A stretch of 64,000 bases of DNA from Blasia pusilla (Eukaryota; Marchantiophyta; Marchantiopsida; Blasiales): positions 5,270,001 to 5,334,000 of the forward strand of contig CM114272.1 in the NCBI GenBank assembly GCA_050084515.1, read 5' to 3'. Position 1 is the stretch's first letter; every line of letters starts with the position of its first letter. The position numbers were made by a program, and so were the translations under genes. Shown piece by piece: positions 9,501-20,896 of this stretch. The notes below the pieces were generated by a model that worked only from the letters and a program-made list of their open reading frames with translations, ran no database searches and was not told the origin of the DNA.

Positions 9501-11690
9501 GTAGGTGGTGAGCAAGTACCCAATTGATCGCTCATCTGGTGTCAAGCATGTGCAGGATTGCCTTAGCTTCGATATGTGGGCTGCGTAGAGAGCTAGATTC
9601 GGGATAAGGAGTTGTAGACTCTCTTCTCTCCCTACCAATGTATGGCATTCCCTGATCTGCCAACTTTTCGTAAGACAAAATCTTACGAATCTCTTTTACT
9701 TCTTGGTTTGTGGCATATGGATGTCAATGCAGCACACTGTCTCCAGGAACGTGTTCAGATATTAGAGGACCCTTCTACGAAACATTTTATGTGTGTGCTT
9801 ATTGGGTCAGAAAATGCATTCAGGACTATATCCACTCGTATCTTCTTCCTTGCCAAGCTTAGACCTCCATGTTTTAGAAAGCAGTCTCCTTTCGTGTGTG
9901 GGGATGGCTTTTCGAAATTTGTTTTTACTTTTGAGGTCACGATGTGGATCTCAGTTTGCAATATCCGGAGACGGCGCGCCTTTCCTTTATGAGGTTTTCT
10001 TTGACGAGTTAACTGTGTCTGGAATAAGAGGAGCATAATCTTGTATGTCAATGAGTGAGAATATGTAAGGGGTACACCGAAAATGATATGTCGCATAGTT
10101 ATGATCGAGAACTCGAGCGGTTCCCACATGTTAAGTAGAAAGAAAATTCTTCTTTCAATCCTCGTTGTTGACATTTAGATGCCCTGAGCAGTGTATAATA
10201 TTAAATAAAGGCATGTCTACAAATACCGTGTACTTCGCTTCTCAATGTTTTGAAGTATACATTCATGGTCGTTAATTTTTTCTTCTTTGAGTATCTCATC
10301 CCAAGAGTAAGAAGTGGACGGTATGAATGCAACGGGGTCTGGATATGTAACTCACTAAAAAAAATTTATGCGCGCGAAAGATCTTTTCAGGCGTTATATT
10401 TCTAAAATTCTCCCCCTTCGACACATTTATTCGTGGCCCTCTAATATGGAAGGAAGTAGAAACGTGGACCGCCGGGAGTACGCTAGTCGCGGGGCGTGAA
10501 GGAGCCGAACCTGGCAGGAGTCAAGTTCGGTATAACTGGGTGAGTCGAGTTCGGTATAACTGGGTCGAAACGAGTGGTTTTCGGAGTTCTTGAAGCTGCA
10601 ACGGCGCAATGGAAGCAGGCACTTCCATTGCAGCCGATGAGAATCAGATCAGGGTTTAGGCTGGAAAGGGTGCGGTCAAATCGGAAAGAAGCGCGACCTG
10701 AAGGCTTCAAGGCGAGTCTCAAGAGGTGGAGTGTAGCGCGTTTATCAGACATTATATTTCTAAAATTCCCCCCCCCCCTCGACGCATTTATTCGTGGCCC
10801 TGTAATGTTTGCCCCAAGGAAGTAGAAAGCCCACTGCGCGCGGACATTAACAGTTCTCATTCTAAATTGCTAAACTAAAATCAATGATGATCTAGTTCTC
10901 GTTCTAAATTGTTAAATTAAAACCCAATGATGATGTAAAGGAAAGGGCCCGCCTCCATGGACCATCGTCTCTTACAACATCTAACAGAATTAAAGCTTAG
11001 ATTTGGCTTGACTAGCTTAGATTTCCCCGAGTAAGCTGTGTTCGAATCCCAATTATTACATAGAAGATCTAAACCCAATTATTACATAGAAGATCTAAAC
11101 CCTTTGACGTATACCTCTACCATGTCAGATGTGGAAAAATTCTTAGTCACAAGCAAGTACTTCGACATACGAAATTACTTCTCAAAGAGAACCCCATAAT
11201 TAATTCAGCCATATTAAATTATGTGGAGTTCTCCATTCGTAGAAGCATTGGATCTTTCCTTGAAACAGACATTTAGTCGGGCTTGACTAAGTGTCTGTTA
11301 ACGAAGAATCTCCACCTCCCTTCACGAAAACAAATAAAAACTCTGAAGAGATGTGTCCACTCTGAAAAGCGCAGCCTACACACGAAAGGAGATTGCAAAG
11401 GGGGTGAAGCATGTTACTGATGCCACATATGGCCTTCTGCTATGACTCTCAGGTCGAGCAACAAGAACCAGCGCCTTGTCATTTATCATACTCATTTACG
11501 TATGCGAAAGTGAATGATATGCAACTCCTCCGAATCTCGCTCTATCTCTACTCAAACCAGCTGTCAGTTGCGAACGTAACCCACAACTGATAGCAAAAGT
11601 AGGATCTACCCAACCGGGGACTTTATTTCATGGTTAATCTTTACCCATATCCAAATGATCCGACATGAGCTGGGCACTCACTCCGCTCAC
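9500..11690. other. Tail-to-tail spacer between C and D, no recognised gene
   Basis: Bases 9500-9640 resemble the 3' flank of E (14215-14400). The rest has no recognisable gene. Two direct copies of a segment of about 75-80 bp ('attatatttctaaaattc...acgcatttattcgtggccct') lie at 10392-10463 and 10749-10829 and could be termini of a small mobile element. A 26-bp exact tandem duplication lies at about 11045-11100 ('cccaattattacatagaagatctaaa'-type unit). Open frames of up to 139 codons on both strands overlap each other and match nothing I know. Confidence 0.5.
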
Positions 11691-11699
11691 ATTTTCAAC

Positions 11700-11822
11700 A
11701 ACTGAAACTCGTCATCACTAATCTCAACCTCGCCGACCACCCTGTAAGCGTTTCCTCCACGAACCCTCTCGTATCTCACGGTACCCCGCGCCAGCAAGTC
11801 CCCCGCTTCCACCGGCGATAGC
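11700..11822 (-). pseudogene. Dirigent-like D, C-terminal fragment
   Basis: The last 40 or so codons of a dirigent-like gene (GGSGGLAGARGTVRYERVRGGNAYRVVGEV is recognisable in pieces) lie on the minus strand. Directly upstream at 11823 the sequence jumps into the inverted 5'UTR-intron sequence seen in copy C (around 8700-8800). An internal deletion therefore joined the end of the coding exon to the leader intron. Signal peptide and most of the domain are gone. It was once the minus-strand partner of E. Confidence 0.8.
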
Positions 11823-12900
11823 GGACAATGAACGTAGACTCGATGTCATAGACCTTCACTCAATAAGAGTAGAGTGTAGATCTCAGTTTCAGTCCTCTCC
11901 AAACTGTAAAAACGGGAGAACATACCAGTCAATATTGTCTTGAATTGAACATTCGTAGAAATATGAGAAAGTCGAATCCGACACAAGATCGATGCCATGT
12001 CGAAGTGTAGAAGAAAGCTCCACAATGGAATTCCAAAAGTGAATAGGAATCTAGTTCATATGGAGTAACTGTATAGATTCTATCATGAAAGGAATCTTCC
12101 AAAAGAATCATAACATAAATAGAAATGTGGAAATCTTTAATTTTAGTTCATTTTTTCTTTATTGTCGCACTAGAGTTTATCCATACTAAGTAGCATTGCC
12201 ACCGGGCATTCCAGGCGCTAAGGTTTAGTTCCCGACAGTTTCTACCAAGTCAACGATACTTCGATATTTTGAATTTTTTACTCGCTCCATGTCGGATTAG
12301 TAGATTGTGCTACTACTCTCTTGGGACCGTGACAAACCGTAAAATGCTGATCGAATAGAATATCTGACAGAATATCCTAGGCCCCTAAGATGCTCGATAG
12401 AATATGCTCAACCCATGCAACCAGCATGAATCGATCGTAGAATATGATCCCAATGATAGTACACACAGACCATCGTCAGTAAGAGGGCGATGGTTGGATC
12501 TAACTACCTTGTAGATCATAAATAATCTACAAGGTTCCTTGAAATTAGTCGTTCTTTTAATAAACTAGACATGCTACGTATAAGCACTTCCTATTAGGTG
12601 AAGAGCATACAAATGCCTTCGGAGAATACCCAGCAAGTGAAATATTTAAGGAAAAAGATGTACCTGCCGTGGAATAGACCTTGTTCTAAATGTCATCCTT
12701 CGTAAATGGGAATATCGCTAACACCGGAACATGGCGCGACGGTGTCATCGCACTAATTAAGCTAAAGTGAAATGGTCTAGTAGCCAATAACTGGTCCTGT
12801 ATATGCATGCCGTACTCAAGTATCTAGCTTACTCGGCAAGAAAGCACGTCTCTATGGATCTGGCTCACTCGGCAGCTGCGTACGTGTCGCAAGACTTACC
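11823..12900. other. Spacer between D fragment and E promoter
   Basis: The first 130 bp derive from a dirigent 5'UTR intron in inverted orientation. The rest holds no gene. An 11-bp inverted repeat (ACCTTGTAGAT/ATCTACAAGGT) lies at about 12508-12537. This is the intergenic region of the former divergent D/E pair. Confidence 0.5.
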
Positions 12901-12984
12901 ATAACAGGCCTCACGCGCCGTTACTTTCGGTTGTGACGAGCTGACGGACACCTACTTCTGGCAGCACGTGTCGTGGAAGCGGGA

Positions 12985-13024
12985 GTATACCACCCTTGGC
13001 TTGTACGAGCCAAGGGTGGTATAC
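12985..13024. repeat. Perfect 17-bp hairpin just upstream of the E TATA box
   Basis: GTATACCACCCTTGGCT and its exact inverted complement flank a 6-base loop (TGTACG), ending 16 bp before the TATA box. In copies B and F only the left half has a counterpart (GGAGTA-TTCTACTCTTGGCTTGCACGAG), and the right half is unrelated there. The right arm was therefore created in E by local inverted copying. Confidence 0.85.
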
Positions 13025-13040
13025 TCGAGACCGGAGTCAA

Positions 13041-13048
13041 TATAAATA
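13041..13048 (+). promoter_or_regulatory. TATA box of dirigent E
   Basis: TATAAATA in the conserved context GAGTCAATATAAATACCCG. Transcription would start near 13075, giving a short exon ending at 13133 before the 5'UTR intron. Confidence 0.75.
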
Positions 13049-13133
13049 CCCGTTAAGATAAGATACAGTTCATCACTTCTTCCTCAGCTTTGACATCTCT
13101 AAATCCTCGCTCTCCAGCCTTAGACATAAGGTT

Positions 13134-13603
13134 GTAAGTGAGCTCCTTCTCATCGAGCTTTTCGTATTATTTGGATTGATGCCTAAGCACTCTAGATCTC
13201 AGTGGAGACCAGTGTTCATTCTAGATTTTCCATATTTTCTGTGAAAGATTGATTGCCATCCCTCTATTTCTAGCTCATTTCGTCCATGCCACTGTTTCAC
13301 TTTTGACGCGAAGTTTTTTTCTTTCCAATCTTATTCTTCACATACACTGCAGCAACATGTCAGTCCTTCGTAAGTCTCAGCTCACATTTCGAAGGAACCA
13401 TTATCATGACATAAATGCTCATGGAACCCCGCGCTGGATAACAGTTGAAGAGAATTTCAATCGGTGTGGAGTCTAGTATGACGAATTCTACGTTGGAACT
13501 GAAGCTAGCAACGATCCGATCCGATCCGTGATTAACTGGACTTCTTCAAAATCGCTTTCTGATTGTGAGTACTTCACTCCTGACCAATCGCCTGCTTGCG
13601 CAG
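13134..13603 (+). other. 5'UTR intron of dirigent E
   Basis: The donor AAGGTT|GTAAGTGAGC at 13134 and the acceptor CTTGCGCAG ending at 13603 bracket 470 bp. The start codon lies 20 bp after the acceptor. The arrangement matches those of B, C and F. Confidence 0.65.
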
Positions 13604-13622
13604 AACCTTTTGTTCGGCAACC

Positions 13623-14210
13623 ATGACTCGCGGTAACATGCTGTTGATTCTGGCGGGCTGCGTAATGCTGGCGAGCGTGTGCCTGGTGCAAGCTGATGAC
13701 AGACGTGAAAGGCAGACCGTCCGCTTCGAAATATACGAGCAGACCGATCGCGATTCTGATCGCGATTCCAACGAGGTGGAGGTGTTCGGACCCCGATCCA
13801 ACGGCAGGGACAGAGAAGCCGGCAGGGGTGTGGTGTACTCCAACAGGGCGACCAAGAGGGAGGATCGCAACTCGGAGCACCAAGCCACCGTCAGCGGTCT
13901 CTACTTCTACGCCAACCAGAACCAGGTTCATGAGGTTTCCAGCATCCAGTTCCAGGACGTGGAGATCAACGACCAGGGAGACAGATCTGACCAGGGTAGG
14001 AGATTCGCCAATGCTCAGCTCCACCTCCGCGGTCTGTGGAACTTGGAGAACGGTCAGGACCAGAGGAACCAGGAGCTCGCCATCGTCGGTGGAAGCGGGG
14101 GGCTAGCTGGTGCGCGGGGTACGGTGAGATACGAGAGGGCTCGTGGTGGAGACGCTTACAGGGTGGTCGGCGAGGTCGAGATTAATGATGACGGGTCTCA
14201 ATTACACTAG
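13623..14210 (+). CDS. Dirigent-like secreted protein E, intact
   Basis: This is an intact 195-residue single coding exon. I chose the ATG at 13623 (CAACCATGACT) because the family begins MTRGNMLL there; the upstream in-frame codon lies at the splice acceptor. Residues 1-24 form a signal peptide (hydrophobic core LLILAGCVMLASVCLV, cleavage expected after VQA). An acidic/arginine-rich stretch follows, with DSDRD repeats. The dirigent-like beta-barrel runs from about residue 30: RQTVRFEIYEQ, RGVVYSNRATK, VSGLYFYAN, FANAQLHLRGLW, then ELAIVGGSGGLAGARG, the counterpart of the dirigent ELxIVGGTGxFxxARG motif. Dirigent proteins act in the cell wall or apoplast, steering stereoselective phenoxy-radical coupling to lignans or related phenolics. 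The substrate cannot be predicted here, and the protein is divergent, so an unrelated role on the same fold is possible. Its divergent partner D is broken. Confidence 0.75.
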   Translation: MTRGNMLLILAGCVMLASVCLVQADDRRERQTVRFEIYEQTDRDSDRDSNEVEVFGPRSNGRDREAGRGVVYSNRATKREDRNSEHQATVSGLYFYANQNQVHEVSSIQFQDVEINDQGDRSDQGRRFANAQLHLRGLWNLENGQDQRNQELAIVGGSGGLAGARGTVRYERARGGDAYRVVGEVEINDDGSQLH

Positions 14211-16190
14211 TTGTTCCAAAGGGCAACTCTAGCAGCGAGTGAGGACCCAGCTGATAATCTAATCATGTGGATATGGGGAATGTCCCGGATTTGGTAGATG
14301 CTACGTTTGCTTTGATTTGTGATAGCTGATAGGTGGGTTGTGTAGAGAGATTCGTGACAAGGAGGGCATAGTCTGTCCCGATGTGATCTGGCTCGGGAAA
14401 CTCTTACCAGGTTCTCAATAATGAATAAACCACGAATTTCCTTCACATGCCGCATAGGTATCAGAAGCTACATGGCGCTGGATCGTGCACACCTCATTCT
14501 TTGCGCTCATACTGAGAGGCATAACAAAAGGCCCCATCACGGTATTCATTTAGAGTTTTTCCCCGGTGATGGCAACGTAGGTTGTGCTTTGCAGCTAGTG
14601 TAAAAGCGAATTCACAACCATGGCTCATCTGCCATGGTTCTTGCTTAATATATACGTGATTAGAAATACCTTTTTCACCTTCCCAAAAACACTTCTCCTC
14701 TTACCTGGGATGGTCATATTCTTTAGGTTTTTTCTGCGGTTGGGATGCCATTGTGGGTTTCTTTGCTATCTTGCCAGATGTGAGGATAGAGGTTTATCAC
14801 TGTGAGTTAATTCAAGCTATTCATTAAAGAAGAGGATTCCGAAGAATGCGCATAAAGAATCGTACCCCCTGATTCATAGGTTTCTAGGTTTTGTAATCTA
14901 GTGTTAGAATTTTCCAAGAACTGAAACTCCGAGCGTGAGATCAATATATAAATTAAAGACACTTAGGTCGACGGTCATGCTTGGAGTGAAAGGGAGCTTC
15001 AAACCATAAGTTACCTGATGTGGTTACTGTCAGATTTTCGGACCACAGATTTAATGTTCTCGCATTTTAGGTTTCTATTTACGGAGTCTCATATCCAGAG
15101 GCTGCTGCATTCAACCGGCGTCCTTCTGGCCTCAGGGTGAGATACCCACAGAATTAAAAAAAATGAACAAGGATAACGATTGGAACCACGCTCCTAGACG
15201 CATTCCTGAAGTTGGAGGAGACGAAATGGTGTTTCCTCAGAAGCGTGTGAAAGTGAGCGAGACACTTCGAGCTGATGTCGAATTTTTGTGACGGCATATA
15301 TTTCCTTACACATGGCTTATGTGCATCCATGGATCAAATGGAAGCTACCGTTTCGAATTCTTTTTTTTACCGTTTCGTATTCTTTGAGTCAGGCATCAAA
15401 GAATACGAAATATGTACACTGGGCGTACATATTTCCGAGTTCACTTACAAGTGCTCACCGACTTCGAGTTCTTCATGAATCCGAAATCCATGAGACGGAA
15501 GAGCTCAGTTTAACTCACGAGTCTGGCTCGGCCCTGGCCAGTCCCCGAGATCATATACTGCTAATCGTTGTTACGTTGTAGTGAAGAGAACCTTACGAAG
15601 CTCTTTTGTAACAAAAGGAGCTTTTCTCGACCATGTAACAAAAGGAGCTTTTCTCAACAATAAATTAAACGGTTACTCGTCAGAGGCAAGTTCATCATAA
15701 TCTCGTTGTAATACGTTAGCCATGGTAGGGGAGCCAACAAAAATGATTGGGAACTTAATCCCCCAACTACACGGAAATTCACGAAAAAAATGAGAAAGTG
15801 AAAGTGAGTCACAACTCCGGACAGCGCGAAAAGAGTTTCGACAGAAATTGTATCGTGATATGGTCTTCTGCTATGTCTCCCAGAGTGCAGGATCCGGCGC
15901 AATGTAACTTCTCAGGAGAGTGCTGCATGGATATCTTTGACAGAAGTGAAAAGAGATTCGTGATTTATTTTCTCTTGAGAAGTTGGTAAGAGGCTCCCAT
16001 GATACCTGGCAGAAGCGCCAGATTCTAGAGAACGCCTCACAACGGAGAAACTCCTTCACTCGAATCTAGAACTATCTCTAGACAACCCACGAATCGAAAC
16101 TATGCTAGGATCCCCCCCAAGCCCACAATGATTCCTGGAGCGGAAGATTCGCTCGCCAGCCGCTCAATCTAGAGTTGTCATTTGGAACAA
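14211..16190. other. Tail-to-tail spacer between E and F
   Basis: No conserved gene is seen. Bases 14700-15015 are copied at 480-810 and 15080-16190 at 3160-4356, so the whole interval belongs to the duplicated dirigent block. A 26-bp tandem repeat ('gtaacaaaaggagcttttctc' type) lies at 15608-15656. Two short open frames (up to 97 codons, 15275-15581) overlap each other and are not conserved in the 3.3-kb copy, so I do not call them genes. Confidence 0.6.
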
Positions 16191-16790
16191 CTAGTGCAAC
16201 TGAGACCCGTCATCATTAATCTCGACCTCGCCGACCACCCTGTAAGCGTTTCCACCACGAACCCTCTCGTATCTCACCGTACCCCGCGCACCAGCTAGGC
16301 CACCGCTTCCACCGACGATGGCGAGCTCCTGGTTCCTCTGGTCCCGACCGTTCTCCAAGTTCCACAGACCGCGGAGGTGGAGCTGAGCATTGGCGAATCT
16401 CCTACCCTGGTCAGATCTGTCTCCCTGGTCATTGATCTCGACGTCCTGGAACTGGATGCTGGAAACCTCATGAACCTGGTTCTCGTTGGCGTAGAAGTAG
16501 AGACCGCTGACGGTGGCTTGGTGCTCCGAGTTGCGATCCTCCCTCTTGGTCGCCCTGTTGGAGTACACGACTCCCCTGCCGGCGTCTCTGTCCCTGCCGT
16601 TATCCCTGCCGCCGTCGGATCGGGGTCCGAACACCTCCACCTCGTTGGAATCGCGATCAGAATCGCCATCGGCCTGCTCATATATTTCGAAGCGGAGGGT
16701 CTGCCTTTCACGCCTGTCAGCTTGCACGTGGCACACGCTGGCCAGCATTACGCAGCCAGCCAGAATCAAGAGCATGTTACCGCGAGTCAT
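16191..16790 (-). CDS. Dirigent-like secreted protein F, intact
   Basis: This is an intact 199-residue single coding exon on the minus strand, closely similar to E. The start is the family MTRGNMLLILAGC. A signal peptide covers residues 1-24 (…ASVCHVQA). The linker is four residues longer than in E (GGRDNGRDRDAGRG). The barrel keeps VSGLYFYANENQVHEVSSIQF, RRFANAQLHLRGLW and ELAIVGGSGGLAGARGTVRYE, ending NDDGSQLH. The GGG run that is short by one base in B and C is complete here. A TATA box (17471-17478) and a 576-bp 5'UTR intron precede it. Predicted to be exported to the cell wall, with the same uncertainty about substrate as for E. F was the divergent partner of G, now more than 11 kb away and destroyed. 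Confidence 0.75.
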   Translation of the reverse strand: MTRGNMLLILAGCVMLASVCHVQADRRERQTLRFEIYEQADGDSDRDSNEVEVFGPRSDGGRDNGRDRDAGRGVVYSNRATKREDRNSEHQATVSGLYFYANENQVHEVSSIQFQDVEINDQGDRSDQGRRFANAQLHLRGLWNLENGRDQRNQELAIVGGSGGLAGARGTVRYERVRGGNAYRVVGEVEINDDGSQLH

Positions 16791-16819
16791 GGTCGCAAAT
16801 CTATGACAATCGCTAGAAT

Positions 16820-17395
16820 CTGCACAAGCATACGATTAGTAAGGATTGAAGTAGTGCCTGTAACCTCACAATCAGAAAGCGATGACGGCAAGCAGAATTC
16901 AAGTACATCACGGATCGTATCGTAGCAAGCTTAAAGTTCCATGGAATGCTTTACTCAATCAAGTTTTGGTCTCATTGAACACTCTCGGGAAAGCTACAAA
17001 ACTCGATAGACTGAACTGGGACTGTAATCAATCTCACATCACGTCCTCTTGAAATGTCAAGGCGAAACTCCTTGCCAGTTAATATCCTCTTCAATAGTCA
17101 TGCAGCGCGGGGAAGAATTCTTCCTCAGAGAGTAGGACTGAGCAGGGATTAATATAGGAAACAAACTATCTTAATTGTTGCAGCAGAGTGTGTGGAGAAG
17201 GAGACTGGAAAACTAGAAACTCTTCCGCAAAGTCAAGAGTGAAACAGTGGACCGGTCACGGCATAGACGAATCAAGCAAGAAATAAAGGGACGATAATCA
17301 ATCATCTATAAAAAAAACACAGGTCTACACTGAGATCTAGTATGCTTATTCATCACTGCAAGTCACATGTAAGGGATTCGAAGGAGTTCACTTAC
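16820..17395 (-). other. 5'UTR intron of dirigent F
   Basis: On the minus strand the donor is AGCTC|GTAAGTGAAC (17395) and the acceptor CTTGTGCAG (16820). Length 576 bp, almost the same as in B. The sequence is closely similar to the B intron, with small deletions. Confidence 0.65.
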
Positions 17396-17470
17396 GAGCT
17401 TCGGTCTAAGGACTGAAATAGTTCCAGGAAGCTGAAGTACAAGTGATGATTTCTATCGTATCCCAACGGT

Positions 17471-17478
17471 TATTTATA
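17471..17478 (-). promoter_or_regulatory. TATA box of dirigent F
   Basis: The minus strand reads TATAAATA in the context GGAGCCAGTATAAATAACCG, about 75 bp above the leader-intron donor, as in C and E. Confidence 0.75.
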
Positions 17479-17583
17479 CTGGCTCCGGTCTCGAACGGAG
17501 TCCCCTCGTGCAAGCCAAGAGTAGAATACTCCCCCTCTCATGATACGTGTTGCTACGAGTAGATGTCCGTCCACTCGTCACAG

Positions 17584-17628
17584 CCGAAAGTAACGGCGCG
17601 TGAGACTGTCACGCCCCGTTACTTTCGG
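17584..17628. repeat. 20-bp-arm hairpin upstream of F
   Basis: Bases 17584-17603 pair with 17609-17628 with one mismatch, around GACTG. It is the counterpart of the 7453-7487 hairpin of the B/C pair. Confidence 0.85.
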
Positions 17629-17639
17629 TTGTCATCCTG

Positions 17640-18869
17640 ATGAGGAATCCCGCATCCATTTCTTTCCTATTTCGGCTGGTAGTGAAAATACCCTCCTTGT
17701 CACCCCATGACTCCCATCTAAATAAAAGAAAGTTGTTATATCTTGTTCGAAGTGGCAGGTTAGCACATATTGCAACATCTTATTCTTGAGATTATCATCT
17801 CAGATTAAAAGTTTTTGATGGCTTAGTCTGCTTCAGAACGTTGCATATAAGATAGAGTCGCAGGGAATCCTATGCAACCAGGTTGCAATAATAGTAGCGA
17901 AAGGAATCCGTCATCAGGATCGCTCCTATTTGTCCTGGCATTGAAATGGCCCTCCATGACTCGGATTGATCCTACGACCACTGTTGAAGCCGAGATCCAG
18001 ACTTACGGCACTCTTGGTTGCACCTCAGCCAGATCTCAACCTTGCAAAATCTGTTCTTCTCTAAAAATTTCCACAGAAATATAAGGTTTGTGGTGTGGCC
18101 CGCGGGTTAACTCCACCGTAATGTTCAGGACTCTGCCATTTCTTAATGCATCTAACACCAATCCTCAACTTTGAAACATGGTAATGTTAAAATAGTCCAC
18201 GCACATAGAACTGGAGCTTACGCATTCGGCTGAAGTTAGTTCCGTCCGTGGTCGAGTGCAGGGCAGCATGGAACAATAAACACTCAACCACGCGAAAACC
18301 GAAATTTCTTAAGCCTCAGAAAATTGCCCAGAAAACTGTTGCTCCGGGTTGCCTAATGTCTACCGTTGGAAATAAACTTGTTTGTGCGACATGAAAGCAG
18401 TGTAAGAGGTTTCGGGTGAGGATAAGGATTGGATTTAGAAATTTTCTGAAGCAGAAGAAATCGATTGTCCTGGCTAGATGAATGGTGCCCGAATTTCGAG
18501 TGGCTCGGATTGAGTTCGGGATTGTGGGAAGTGATTGGGGGTTTGTTTCCAGCCCGGATGGAGGCTCGTAAGAATTTCCCCCGAACGTCATTTTAGGTAC
18601 CTAGCACGTCTGCCCGTGTTGGAAGCTAACTGTTGAACTTGGATAGCCTAAGTTGAGAACTCGGGCATATATATGGCTGGTTAAATATGGTTAATGTGAG
18701 GATGTTTGAATCTAGAGATCTACCGAATGTGTGCTTCCGTAATACTAGGATTGAGTAGGGCGTGTACTTGAGGTTATAGGAGCTACTACTAGACGCTTCG
18801 GGAGAACTTAAGATAACAGTGAGACATGGACATTTGGGGAGGAACCTAAGAGATAAGGAAGGGATTTGA
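17640..18869. other. Former F/G intergenic DNA and start of the transposon block
   Basis: Bases 17795-18110 match the B/C intergenic region (7500-7835). The match breaks at about 18115, and its continuation reappears only at 29015, so the transposon block entered here. Bases 18116-18869 contain no clear gene. Bases 18600-18800 look like the LTR/leader of the following Ty3 element and resemble 1-300. Confidence 0.6.
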
Positions 18870-19640
18870 ATGCACCAGGGCTTAATGATGGCAATCGTGG
18901 GTGGGTCATCTTCAAAGTGTCATATATCCAAAGAGGAACTAGTGCTTGACCAAGAGGGAGAGAAGGGGATTGGAACTTCCACATTGTCAAACTCTATGTA
19001 TGAAGATGTCCCAAATATGAATCCTTTTGCAAGGCCATTGGATCCAATCTCAAATGACCCAAAATTTTATGACTTGATGAAGATAATGTAAGAGCAAATG
19101 ACCCAACAAAAGAAGCGAATTTCCGAGTTAGAGTTGGATAGAACTTCTAGTTATAGTAAGAAGCTTTGTAATACAAATTGCCCACGCCATTCATTGGAAT
19201 GGGGCGATTTTCAAGGTGAAGGAGTTTCTTATTGAGTTGGAGCTCTACTTTGAGGCGCAAAGGGATGAAGAGAAGGATAAAGTTATTATGGAAGTCATAT
19301 TTTTCAAGGATCGTACGCGCTAGTGGTGGAGGGATCATCGAGAGGAACATTTGGCCATCATGTCATCCTTGAGTTGGGAGGAGTTCAAGATGTTGATTGG
19401 TGACTGATTCACTTTGGAGTACCAAGCATTTTGAGACAAGGTGGAGTTTGTGCGTCTAAGGCAAGTACATCAGGTACAAAAAATTGCATAGCATCATATA
19501 TTCTTGTGTCTTAGGCGTAGAGGAACCATAGGGTTCCCAAATGCGTATGTGCATGAGTTAGTGCAAAATTAAACTCACTACCCAAAATGTACTAGTACGC
19601 TAAGAAGATTATCTTCTTTAGTGGGTTGAAACCAAGTTTC
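18870..19640 (+). pseudogene. Ty3/gypsy gag remnant (chromodomain element)
   Basis: The gag N-terminus runs in frame from 18870 (…NDPKFYDLMKIM, then EQMTQQKKRISELELD). From about 19200, in another frame, comes a typical gag core: FLIELELYFEAQRDEEKDK, FFKDRTR, WWRDHREEHLAI, SWEEFKMLIGD, FTLEYQAF. Several in-frame stops interrupt it. The matching zinc knuckle appears only at 23004-23045, so the gene is split by insertions. Non-functional. Confidence 0.7.
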
Positions 19641-19704
19641 TAAAAGGCTTTCTTTTGAATTTATGAGTTATAGGAGACATACGCTGAACTCTTGAAACTC
19701 GCGG

Positions 19705-20896
19705 TGTCATGTCGATAGCTTTTCTTCCAGAAGGGCGGACCTTCTAAGTGCGGCAAGCGTGGTTGATGCAAGATGAAGTTCTCCTTTTTCAGTATAGAAA
19801 TAATATATAGACTCTCCATTCTCTCATGATAGGAATCACGAATGGTAGTGCCGAGGAGATCACTTCTTTGTAACATTGAACCCCAAATTTCCTAACTATG
19901 AAGTCCTTATAAACTACTTTACGCTTGCCGCAACAACGCTGAATCCCATGTCCTTCCGTACGTGACAATAGGAAAAATCACTAAAGTTGGAAATTGCATG
20001 ATATGGTTCATGAATGCCTCCCCAAAGTGGTAAACTAGATAGCAAATAAACCTATGTCTATTTATGAAGAGAACCTTGACATGGTACGGATTAGCGAAAG
20101 AAAAATTTTGTACGACTCGTGCTCCAACCCAATCCATACTTAATAGACATCATCTACTCTCCTCAATAATGGGTTTTGGCCGAGTTGCTCTTCTAAGAAG
20201 GATAATCCACTCTCATTGGAAAATTAACAAGCCAAAATCATCCAGTATCCCTAGTATGACAAAACTCCCCTAACACGATAAGTTTCCCCAAATAACCATC
20301 TCATATTAGACTTTTTAATCTCTCGAAGAATAGATGCTAATCAAGTCACTCTTCCAAGAGAGATAATCCATTCTCATTGGAAGAGCAAGCAAGCCAATTC
20401 CATCCACTCAAGAGTAATAAGGAAGACTCAAGAAATGAAGTAGAAGGTGATGAACCCTCGAAGGTCCCTCCTCTTAATATACTCATAAAGAATCTTCAAG
20501 AATACAAAATACGGATAATCTTATGTTGTGCCACATGGCTTCCTCTCAAGGCTTAGCGAATCTCATTTTGATACAAGTAGATTACATGTTATCTCCTCCA
20601 ATATATCTTCTTTAGCTCTCTTCATATCCTCCAAACTATCCCAAGAACCCTAGCCACCAACCAAGACTACTTTTATTTTTCTTTCATTAATACATCAATC
20701 CCACTTCTTTACTTTTAAATTCCAATGTCTTATTTGTTATCTCTTTTCCTAAATTTTGGTGTGAGAGATAAGCCATCCTAAAGAGGTTTAAACATGAAAT
20801 TTTCATTTTCTTAAGCTAATGTACTTAATATTAATAAAAATCTCTCTAACAATTAATGAGAGAAGAGTTTACATAATGGATGAATTTACTATAAAA
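19705..20896. mobile_element. Solo LTR of the 29.4-kb Ty3 family
   Basis: Starting with TGTCATGTCGATAGC, this stretch follows the LTR of the full-length element at 29369-37851 along most of its length (for example 'ttctcctttttcaatacaaa', 'gatcacttctttgtaacat', 'ccacatggcttcctc.caaggcttag', 'taatgagagaaggagtttacat'). About 100 bp are missing from the middle. No internal region is attached, so it is a solo LTR, older than the full element by its divergence. It split the gag gene of the surrounding element. Confidence 0.75.

Noticed and set aside
15275-15581. Conserved small proteins in the dirigent 3' flanks (compare 3360-3608)
   Set aside because: The duplicated copies are interrupted by different indels and frames, so there is no sign of coding constraint.
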